DNA of 64,000 nt from UBA3210 sp963653535 (GTDB lineage: Bacteria; Bacillota_I; Bacilli_A; RFN20; CAG-449): contig CAVJWU010000002.1 in NCBI GenBank assembly GCA_963653535.1, positions 1 through 64,000 on the forward strand. Reading direction: 5' to 3'. Below the pieces are notes generated by a model. That model worked only from the letters and a program-made list of their open reading frames with translations, was not told where the DNA came from and made no database searches. Shown here piece by piece: positions 45,902-53,551 of the stretch (positions within the stretch are counted from its first letter, which is position 1; each line of letters starts with the position of its first letter). The translations under genes and the position numbers were made by a program.

Positions 45902-45994
45902 ATAAACCTCCGAAAAACTAAGATTATAAAATCAATCTTTTTAATAATACTCTCATTTTAATTTATTTAAAATAAATTAGATTAAACACAAACA

Positions 45995-46525
45995 TTATTT
46001 TTTTATTAAACGATGTTTCTTTTCATATACTTCATCTAAGAAATCATTAAGTTTCTTAAATGATTTTGTATTTTTTGAAAATTTTACAACTCTATCTCTA
46101 GAACCATATTTAATAATTAATGACATATTTCTCAACTTAAAAAATAAAGTAATAAATATTATAAAACATATAATTCCTACTACTAAAATAATATAAGCGA
46201 TAAGAGGATAGAAAAATAAAGTAGGAATACATCCACCAATCGATACAACGAGTAAAAATATCGCTAAAAAAAGGAATACAGGATGAGAATGCATCTTAGT
46301 TTGAGAAGCTTTAATTTCTAATAAATCAATTAAAATTTTCTCTTTTCCTCCATTACTAACCTTCCTAATAATTAAGCAATCATCACTTAAGTCTAGTGAT
46401 GAATCACCAATGATAAGATGGTCACCTTTTTGAGTTTTTTCATCTATTATTTCTTCTTCATTACTATTTTTTTTAATTGGTAGTTCAAAGTCGAAATCGA
46501 TATCTTCTTGATTTTTTCTTTTCAT
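45995..46525 (-). CDS. Membrane protein of unknown function, two helices
   Basis: Product of 176 residues. The charged N-terminal third (about 1-35) is followed by beta-rich sequence (GDHLIIGDSSLDL and onward), two membrane helices (about 85-105 and 112-135), and a basic C-terminal segment (RDRVVKFSKN, then FLDEVYEKKHR) resembling the second half of a bacterial PH-like domain. No known family is recognised. It is 13 bases after the lipase-like gene and probably in its operon. Confidence 0.65.
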   Translation of the reverse strand: MKRKNQEDIDFDFELPIKKNSNEEEIIDEKTQKGDHLIIGDSSLDLSDDCLIIRKVSNGGKEKILIDLLEIKASQTKMHSHPVFLFLAIFLLVVSIGGCIPTLFFYPLIAYIILVVGIICFIIFITLFFKLRNMSLIIKYGSRDRVVKFSKNTKSFKKLNDFLDEVYEKKHRLIKK

Positions 46526-46538
46526 CTAATCACTCCTT

Positions 46539-47657
46539 TTATTTTTGTTTTAATGCATCAATATTAAATGCATATAAGAAACCTAAGATTAGTTCTTTTC
46601 TAACGATTTTATTAATAAATAATTCATTAAATAATTTAAAGATTAAATTACGATCTTCCTTATTTAAGGACAAGAAAACTTTAAATCCTCGATGAGGACG
46701 TAAACCAGCATCTGTTAATGATTTAGAATTACCCGCGTATAAGATGTTAAATAAGCTTTCAACAAAACGCTTTTTATAATCATTATCATAATCAAACATA
46801 ATACGATCAATTTGCTTATTAATTTCATCACTTCCTAAAGAAAATGAATCATCTCTTTTAAAATTAGTATCACTTATTGCCCAGGATAATGGATCATGAG
46901 TTTGTAATCCTTTAATATTTGAATGAATGATAGTAGGAGGAACCATTTCATAGAAGAATCGACCGACTAAACCTTCACTAGGAACATAATGTAACATCTT
47001 ACTTTTACGGTAAACTGGTACTTTTAATAATGTTTGAACGCTGTAACCTGGTCCATCAAATGAATAAGCACATTTTAATTTATTAAATACTTCTTCTTTA
47101 CAAAATGCCGCGGCATATAAAGCTTCTAAACCACCTTTAGAATGACCGACAAAGATATATTCTTTATCTTCTAAACAGTATTTATTGACGTAATCAACAG
47201 CATTATGTAAGCAAGGAACATCAGATTTATACATCATATCGAAGTCTTCTCTCCATCCGACTATCGTATCATCAGTTGAGCCAAAAATAATAGCTACCGT
47301 ATGATCATCTAAATCGCACATGAAGAAAGTTGATTGAGTGACTTCTTCTTCAGAAATCGTTACTTCGGCATTATACATCTTTAGATGTTTAAATCGATGG
47401 CATTCACTAGCCGAGAAGACCATATTAGATATTCTTTTATTTAAGATGAAACCAAATTGTTTCTTTTTATGAAACTGATATTGTTTTTCCATTACTTTAG
47501 AAAAACTTCTCTTTTTTCCACTATTAGGCTTAGGAATAGAAAATTGAACATCAATCAAAGAAACCATAGACAAAATTAAACCATCCACTTCAGTAAATGG
47601 AATTTGTTTTAAAGATTTTTGTCCAATTGATTTAATATATGATGGTAAATATCCCAT
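46539..47657 (-). CDS. Lipase-like alpha/beta hydrolase (Mbeg1/DUF2974-like)
   Basis: Product of 372 residues. The nucleophile elbow GHSKGG (GxSxG, Ser about 172) after EYIFVGHSKGGLEA, an IIFGSTDDTIVGWREDF strand-turn before it, and a DGPGY segment after it match the Mbeg1-like DUF2974 family of putative lipases. The His of the triad is probably in the THDPLSW region (about 255). No signal peptide, so the enzyme is cytoplasmic or peripheral. The substrate is unknown. It is 26 bases downstream of ftsZ and upstream of the membrane protein at 45995. Confidence 0.72.
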   Translation of the reverse strand: MGYLPSYIKSIGQKSLKQIPFTEVDGLILSMVSLIDVQFSIPKPNSGKKRSFSKVMEKQYQFHKKKQFGFILNKRISNMVFSASECHRFKHLKMYNAEVTISEEEVTQSTFFMCDLDDHTVAIIFGSTDDTIVGWREDFDMMYKSDVPCLHNAVDYVNKYCLEDKEYIFVGHSKGGLEALYAAAFCKEEVFNKLKCAYSFDGPGYSVQTLLKVPVYRKSKMLHYVPSEGLVGRFFYEMVPPTIIHSNIKGLQTHDPLSWAISDTNFKRDDSFSLGSDEINKQIDRIMFDYDNDYKKRFVESLFNILYAGNSKSLTDAGLRPHRGFKVFLSLNKEDRNLIFKLFNELFINKIVRKELILGFLYAFNIDALKQK

Positions 47658-47683
47658 TAATGCCTCCTTAGAAAAAATAAAAA

Positions 47684-48787
47684 TTATTTATTATCGTCTT
47701 GTTCAATATCTAAAAAGAAATCAGGTAAGATAGAATTTGTATCTTGAGGAATAGAAGGTTCTTCTTCCTTCTTTTCTTCAGCGACAGGAGTTCTAGTAGG
47801 TCTAACGTATGGAGTTGGATCACTTGGAACGTAATCTTCATCAAATTCAGTCGCAATGACTGAAACTAACATATTGTCATTAAGTTCAGGATTTTGTTGA
47901 ACGCCAAAGATAATATTAACATTAGAACCAGCTGCTTCCGTAATATAGGAAACTGCTTCTTGCGTTTCATCTAGCGTAACTCCGTTACCACCGGTAATAG
48001 AAATAATTGCTGAATGAGCGCCTTTAATACTTGCTTCTAGTAATGGGGAAGCGATGGCGTTAGTTGCTGCATCAATTGCTTTATTAGTTCCACTACCAAC
48101 ACCAAAACCAATTAAAGCTAGTCCTTTACCTTGTAAAGTAGCTTTGACATCAGCAAAATCTAAGTTAATTAAGCCTGGTAATAAAATTAAATCGGTAATT
48201 GTTTTAACTGATTGAGATAAGACTCTATCTGATTCAGCAAAAGCTTCGGCGATTGATTTATTACCGTTCATCATCATTAATTTATCATTAGAAACAACGA
48301 TAATTGAATCAACTTCTTCTTTTAATTTATTTAATCCTTCGACTGCTTTTACTTTTCTTGAATTTCCTTCAAATGAGAAAGGTCTAGTAACAATTGCAAT
48401 CGTTAATGCTCCAGCTTCACGAGCTGCACGAGCGACAATTGGAGCTGCGCCCGTACCAGTACCGCCGCCCATTCCGGCAGCGATAAAGACCATATTTGCA
48501 CCTTGAACAATTTCTTTAATATCTTCAATTGATTGAGAAGCAGCTTCTGCACCAATTTCAGGATTACCGCCGGCACCTAAGCCTTTTGTATAATCTTTAC
48601 CTAAAACATATTTATGCTCAGCTTGAGAAGTCGCTAGAGCTTGTGCGTCAGTATTAACAACCCAGAATTCACATGACTTAATATCATCTTTAATCATTTG
48701 GTTGACCGCGTTATTTCCGCCACCACCTACACCGATGACAACAATTTTTGCATAACTTTCAAATGCATCAAAATTAAATTCTTCCAT
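47684..48787 (-). CDS. ftsZ: Cell division GTPase FtsZ
   Basis: Product of 367 residues. Tubulin signature GMGGGTGTGAAP (about 105-116), VIGVGGGGNNAVN near the start, synergy-loop DFADVKATLQ and NIIFGVQ. After an acidic linker (about 315-345) the C-terminal peptide reads ILPDFFLDIEQ, divergent from the usual DIPxFLR. It polymerises into the division ring. It follows ftsA by 8 bases, RBS GGAGGG. Confidence 0.97.
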   Translation of the reverse strand: MEEFNFDAFESYAKIVVIGVGGGGNNAVNQMIKDDIKSCEFWVVNTDAQALATSQAEHKYVLGKDYTKGLGAGGNPEIGAEAASQSIEDIKEIVQGANMVFIAAGMGGGTGTGAAPIVARAAREAGALTIAIVTRPFSFEGNSRKVKAVEGLNKLKEEVDSIIVVSNDKLMMMNGNKSIAEAFAESDRVLSQSVKTITDLILLPGLINLDFADVKATLQGKGLALIGFGVGSGTNKAIDAATNAIASPLLEASIKGAHSAIISITGGNGVTLDETQEAVSYITEAAGSNVNIIFGVQQNPELNDNMLVSVIATEFDEDYVPSDPTPYVRPTRTPVAEEKKEEEPSIPQDTNSILPDFFLDIEQDDNK

Positions 48788-48795
48788 ATACCCTC

Positions 48796-50010
48796 CTAAA
48801 GCTCTTCTTGAGCGTCATATTTTTCATTTCTTTTTGTCGATGAATCTTGTACTCGAGAAATAATCGTATTTGTAAAAGAATCATCACTATCAATTTGCAC
48901 ATAACGATCCGCGTATTTAATTAAACCTAAGCATACTTGATAAGATTGATTTCTCGCTCCAAAACTATATGGGCAATAAGAAATGACATTAACACCTAAT
49001 TCCTCATCGAGTAATTCTTTTAAGCCATTTAATCTACTTCCTCCACCTGTAATAACTAAAGGAAGGAATTTATTATCCGAATCATTCCATTCATTGATAA
49101 CTTGTTTAATTTTATCGATTAAGAGTTTTAAGCATTCTTTTATAGTTATATTAATATCTTTAATTGTAATATCTTTAAAAACATTAACTTTAAATCCAGG
49201 TTCATTATCTAAACCATATTTTTCTTTAAGAATAGTTGCTTCTTTAAAGGTGATATTAAGTTTTTCAGACATGTATTGAGAAATCTTATCACTACCAAAA
49301 CCAATACATTGATTTTTTGTAATGATCGTTTTGTTTTCAATTTTAGTAAAAGTAGTAATATCTCCTCCAATATTAAGTAAATAATAATTTGAAGAAATAG
49401 ATTGTACTTCATCAACATTATCTAAATAAATACTTGTTACTAAAGGAGCTGAGGTAACTTGTTTAACTCGTAAACTAGCTTGTTCAACAACTTTAATAAA
49501 TTTTTCAACATAAGTCTCGGCAAGAGCATAAACAGTGGCATACATTGTAAGATTTTGAGCGGTCTTGCCAATTGGTGATTCAGAAGAATTTTCTCTACCA
49601 TCTAAAACATATTTATAAGGGATAACATCATAAACTTTAAATCCATCACTAAATTTTACTTTCTTTAATTGTGAGATACAGTTATTAATATCCATTTGGC
49701 AGATTTTTCCTTCTGGATTAATCGTATTTGTTGAAGCATTTTGTAATTTCCAATCAAGAGATAAAGGTGGAATCGCTAAAACTACATCACGTATTTTTAC
49801 ACCAAGAGATTCACTCGCAGTAGAAACTACTCCTTTTATCGCAGCGATAAGAGAGTCAGATTCAACAACTAAACCTCTTTCTAATGCGCTACAACTTGAT
49901 TCTAAAGCATGGAGAACGTAGACTTTTTCATCTTGAACAAATCCATAAACTAGTCTCACGCATTTAGAAGTAATTTCTAATGCTGCGTATCTTTTATTTT
50001 CATTACTCAT
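48796..50010 (-). CDS. ftsA: Divergent FtsA-like division protein
   Basis: Product of 404 residues with the actin-like fold and SHS2 (1C) insertion expected of FtsA (DVIPYKYVLDGRENSSESPIG region, about 125-145). Phosphate motif 1 reads ALEITSK instead of LDIGTSK and phosphate motif 2 reads LNIGGDITTF instead of VDIGGGTTD; the adenosine motif ITGGGSRLNG is kept. The C-terminal 35 residues are polar and acidic, with no amphipathic helix for membrane binding. Order ftsQ-ftsA-ftsZ supports the call. It may have weak ATP binding and depend on another anchor. Confidence 0.85.
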   Translation of the reverse strand: MSNENKRYAALEITSKCVRLVYGFVQDEKVYVLHALESSCSALERGLVVESDSLIAAIKGVVSTASESLGVKIRDVVLAIPPLSLDWKLQNASTNTINPEGKICQMDINNCISQLKKVKFSDGFKVYDVIPYKYVLDGRENSSESPIGKTAQNLTMYATVYALAETYVEKFIKVVEQASLRVKQVTSAPLVTSIYLDNVDEVQSISSNYYLLNIGGDITTFTKIENKTIITKNQCIGFGSDKISQYMSEKLNITFKEATILKEKYGLDNEPGFKVNVFKDITIKDINITIKECLKLLIDKIKQVINEWNDSDNKFLPLVITGGGSRLNGLKELLDEELGVNVISYCPYSFGARNQSYQVCLGLIKYADRYVQIDSDDSFTNTIISRVQDSSTKRNEKYDAQEEL

Positions 50011-50020
50011 ACACGTCCTC

Positions 50021-50887
50021 CTACTTATTGTTTGGTAATACTTGATATCTTAAAGAAGTTGAATCATAAATTACCTTAATTCCTTTAACTACATATTCTT
50101 TGTTATTGAATGTATCAGTATAAGAAATTATCTTTTCATCGTTATAAAGATATTTACCATTAAGATCTTTTTCAAGGTAGATTTTTAATGAATCTTCGTT
50201 AATAATTTTTGATGCAATTGAAATACTATTTAAAGCATCAAAACTCACTTTTAATAAGGTGTTATCATCGATTGTATAATAGAAATCGTAATAATAATTA
50301 TCTGCATCATAACCGACGTACATCGTTTTATAAGCATTTGTTGATTTTCTAATATTGAGAATAAGATTACAAAGATGAACATAACGAGTTAGGTTAAATT
50401 TATCGGTTAGCGGTTTACTAACAAGGTCTAGTGATAAAGGTAAATATGATGACATATAATTTTTAATAAATTCATCTTCGTTATTTAGTAATGTTTCATC
50501 AACTTTATTACCATTCGTTAAATAATATTCATTATCATATTTAAACATTGGGGATATTTCTTGAGCGAAAATATTTAAGCCCATTGGAGTGATGCTAACT
50601 TTAACGCTACTTTCATCAATTAATGGATATTTTTTTAACGAAGAAGCGATTGCATCACTAGAAATTAAATAAAGTGAATTAGATTTAGAAATTCCTGCAA
50701 TTGATAAATAGTTTTCACTAGTTAAATAAATCATTCCATCAATAGTCGAATTATATACTTTAGAAATTGGTGTAACAAAATAGACCACGATTAAAAGAGC
50801 GATTACTCCAATGATAGAAAGTTTACTAATAAAAACCTTTCTTCTCTTCTTGGACCTATTTTGTAATTCATTTTCAAAATCACTCAT
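50021..50887 (-). CDS. ftsQ: Division protein FtsQ/DivIB
   Basis: Product of 288 residues: short basic cytoplasmic tail (about 1-22, RSKKRRK), one membrane helix (about 24-43), a POTRA-like domain (about 46-120; ISKVYNSTIDGMIYL, then a KKYPLIDESSVKVS turn) and a beta domain. This is the FtsQ/DivIB topology. It is first in ftsQ-ftsA-ftsZ, 10 bases before ftsA. Similarity is low outside the POTRA region, as usual for this family. Confidence 0.82.
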   Translation of the reverse strand: MSDFENELQNRSKKRRKVFISKLSIIGVIALLIVVYFVTPISKVYNSTIDGMIYLTSENYLSIAGISKSNSLYLISSDAIASSLKKYPLIDESSVKVSITPMGLNIFAQEISPMFKYDNEYYLTNGNKVDETLLNNEDEFIKNYMSSYLPLSLDLVSKPLTDKFNLTRYVHLCNLILNIRKSTNAYKTMYVGYDADNYYYDFYYTIDDNTLLKVSFDALNSISIASKIINEDSLKIYLEKDLNGKYLYNDEKIISYTDTFNNKEYVVKGIKVIYDSTSLRYQVLPNNK

Positions 50888-51005
50888 AGTTACCCTCTTT
50901 TCTACACGATGTTCTTCGTATTTATTATATAATAATAAATTTTGCGTTTATTTTAAATAGAAAATGAGTTTTTAATGAATTAATAGGGTTAAATTAACCA
51001 AATTA

Positions 51006-51028
51006 AAAGGTATCTAGATAGATACCTA
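51006..51028 (-). terminator. Terminator after mscS
   Basis: Palindromic stem AGGTATCTA/TAGATACCT followed by TTTTAATTT on the minus strand, 8 bases past the mscS stop. Confidence 0.8.
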
Positions 51029-51035
51029 ATAATAA

Positions 51036-51902
51036 CTATTTGTTTTTAATCGTGACATCAAGTTGATTGAATGGAATTTCAATGTTATTTTCATCAAGTG
51101 CTTTCTTAACTTGATCAAGTAAATCGAAATTGACAGTCCAATAATCTTCGTTTTTAGTCCAAACTCTCAAGAGAATAACAATTGAAGAATCCGCGTATGA
51201 TTGAACTTTTACAAAAGGTTCTGGATTTTTTAATATAAGAGCTTGAGATTTTGCAACTTCAGAAATAACTTTTAAGGCTAAATTGACATCAGAAGAATAA
51301 CTGATTGTATATTGTTGATCAAGACGTCTAATTGGTTTAACTGAATAGTTGATGATATTTCCTCCGCTTAAAGCTCCATTAGGAATATAAACTACTTTAT
51401 TATCTGGAGTCTTCATGTGAGTATAGATAAGATTAATTTCTTCAACAGTTCCACTTACTCCTTGTGCTTCAATAAAATCACCAAGTCTAAATGGTCTAGT
51501 AACAATTAAGATTACCCATCCAGCAATATTAGATAATGATCCTTGTAAAGCTAAGCCTAAAGCAACTGCACAAGAAGAAATGATACTTGCAATACCAGTC
51601 ATTTCAATACCGATAAATCCAAAGAAAACGATTAATGCAAGGACTTTTAATACTTTTCTTGTCGCATTATAAACTGCGTTACAAACGATCTCATCTTTTC
51701 CCTTTTTTCTTAAACGATTTCTTAAATTCTTCGCAAAAGAATTAATAATAATGAAAGCTACGATAAGTAAAAGAATACCGATGACTAATTTAATACCTGT
51801 AGTTAAACACCATGTTTTAATCGCATCCCAAATTCCTTCCCAAGAAAAAGTAGATGTTGTTGTTTGAGTAGTTGAAGAAGCATCTTCTAAAATATTAAGC
51901 AT
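51036..51902 (-). CDS. mscS: Small-conductance mechanosensitive channel MscS family
   Basis: Product of 288 residues with three membrane helices (about 28-50, 70-95, 98-120). The pore helix is ALGLALQGSLSNIAGWVIL (about 112-130), followed by the beta domain GDFIEAQGVSGTVEEINL typical of MscS. It opens under membrane tension on hypo-osmotic shock. RBS GAAAGGAG; TATAAT box about 30 bases ahead. Confidence 0.92.
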   Translation of the reverse strand: MLNILEDASSTTQTTTSTFSWEGIWDAIKTWCLTTGIKLVIGILLLIVAFIIINSFAKNLRNRLRKKGKDEIVCNAVYNATRKVLKVLALIVFFGFIGIEMTGIASIISSCAVALGLALQGSLSNIAGWVILIVTRPFRLGDFIEAQGVSGTVEEINLIYTHMKTPDNKVVYIPNGALSGGNIINYSVKPIRRLDQQYTISYSSDVNLALKVISEVAKSQALILKNPEPFVKVQSYADSSIVILLRVWTKNEDYWTVNFDLLDQVKKALDENNIEIPFNQLDVTIKNK

Positions 51903-51953
51903 ATATCTCTCCTTTCAAATTTATAATTATACTCTAAAAATGTATATTTTTAG

Positions 51954-53510
51954 TTAATTTTTGTAATTAATTTCGCTTATTTTTAATTGTATTGCATTAT
52001 TTCTACTAAAAGTATCTAATGTTAATTTACCTTTTAAAATTGCACACTTATAAGTGTAGTTAGGAACCATATTAAAGCCGATAAAAGTACAACATTTATT
52101 AATTCTTCCACGTACATGAGTTCCATTTAAAGAATTTAGTAAACTCGTCGAACAATTAACAATAAAATTAGGTTCTTTGTAGTCTTGACCAAATGGTTTT
52201 AAGGTATTTAAGAATAAATAATTATCATTTGTTAGTTCTTCAGCAGTTACTTCAATATTTATCTCTTCTTGTGGAGTTAAAATTCTTCCCCTAGCAAGAT
52301 TATTAATTTCTTCTTTAAAGATGAGAAAATCTTCTTTTTTTATACTTAATCCACCTGATAAAGCATGTCCCCCGCTTGATAAAAGATATTTATTTAATTT
52401 AGTAAATACTTCACTTAAAGGTAAACCTTCTAAAGATCGCGCGGAGCCTTTTAATATTCCTTCTTCTCCATCAGTAAAGCAAATAGTTGGAATTTTCTTT
52501 TCTAACATTATTTTATTCGCGATGATGCCAATTAAACCTTCTTTTATATGAGGAACATAAATACAATATACTGCATCAGATAAATATTCATCTAAAGATA
52601 AAGAAGAAATTATTTCGGAGGTCAATTTTTTTCTTAACATATTATTTTCCCTAATAAATCGATATAAAGAAGAAATTTCAAATTCATTTTCAGAAGTCAA
52701 GAATTTTACTCCATCATTAACTTTAACGCTTTCGACCATTCTTCCTAAAGAATTTATTTTTGGAGCAATAACAAAAGAAATATCATTTTCATCGACTAAA
52801 GATTTTCCATCGAGTAAATATTTAATTTGAGGATAATTATTTATTTTAATAGTTTCTATTCCTAAACGAACAATAATGCGATTATATGATTTTAAACTCA
52901 TCATATCCGATACAGTGCCAAGAGAAGCTAAAACAAGTAAATAAGGGTCAATATAGCCGAGAACAAGACGAGAAATATTAAAACAAACATATGCCGCGCA
53001 TTGAGGTAAGTTAGATCCATCAACTTTTAAAAATGGATGAACAATCGCATAAGCATTAGGTAGAACTTCACCTAATTCATGATGGTCAAAAATTAATACA
53101 TCAATACCATGCTCATTTAAATAATCTACTTCCTCTTTTAAAGAAATTCCATTATCGACTAGAATTACTAATTTATAACCACGAGCAATAATCATATCTG
53201 CCATTTTTAAATTTAAACCATAGCCATCTTTATATCTTGAGGGAATATAATAACCTACTTGATAATTCAATATTTGAAACATCTTATAAATAATTGAAGT
53301 CGAAGTAAATCCATCACAATCATAATCACCATAAATCATTGTTTTTTCATTATTTTTAATCGCACTTTTAATTCTTTCTACTGCTTTTTCAATATTTAAG
53401 AATCTAAAAGGATCTTCTAAATCATTATAAGTTAATGTCTTAGTTAATTCGTTATAATCATCAATAGATAAAGAATATGCTTTTAATAATTTATTTTGAA
53501 AAGAGTTCAT
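51954..53510 (-). CDS. recJ: Single-stranded-DNA exonuclease RecJ
   Basis: Product of 518 residues, the core length without the long C-terminal extension of B. subtilis RecJ. DHH motifs: YGDYDCDGFTS (about 60), DNGIS, FDHHELGE (about 140), and DHHA1 domain with SGGHALSGGLSI (about 385-395). It degrades 5' ends of single-stranded DNA in recombinational and mismatch repair. RBS AGGAGG; it follows secDF, as in Bacillus. Confidence 0.93.
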   Translation of the reverse strand: MNSFQNKLLKAYSLSIDDYNELTKTLTYNDLEDPFRFLNIEKAVERIKSAIKNNEKTMIYGDYDCDGFTSTSIIYKMFQILNYQVGYYIPSRYKDGYGLNLKMADMIIARGYKLVILVDNGISLKEEVDYLNEHGIDVLIFDHHELGEVLPNAYAIVHPFLKVDGSNLPQCAAYVCFNISRLVLGYIDPYLLVLASLGTVSDMMSLKSYNRIIVRLGIETIKINNYPQIKYLLDGKSLVDENDISFVIAPKINSLGRMVESVKVNDGVKFLTSENEFEISSLYRFIRENNMLRKKLTSEIISSLSLDEYLSDAVYCIYVPHIKEGLIGIIANKIMLEKKIPTICFTDGEEGILKGSARSLEGLPLSEVFTKLNKYLLSSGGHALSGGLSIKKEDFLIFKEEINNLARGRILTPQEEINIEVTAEELTNDNYLFLNTLKPFGQDYKEPNFIVNCSTSLLNSLNGTHVRGRINKCCTFIGFNMVPNYTYKCAILKGKLTLDTFSRNNAIQLKISEINYKN

Positions 53511-53523
53511 GTTTCCTCCTAAA

Positions 53524-53547
53524 GAAAAAGGCTACAGAAGTAGCCTT
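53524..53547 (-). terminator. Terminator after secDF
   Basis: Perfect stem AAGGCTAC/GTAGCCTT with loop TTCT and TTTTTCTTT on the minus strand, a few bases past the stop. Confidence 0.85.
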
Positions 53548-53551
53548 AAGA

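Noticed and set aside
45902..45994. T-box or terminator in front of pheS
   Set aside because: Only 93 bases, no T-box core; the palindrome at 45960-45979 is AT-only and has no T-run of its own.
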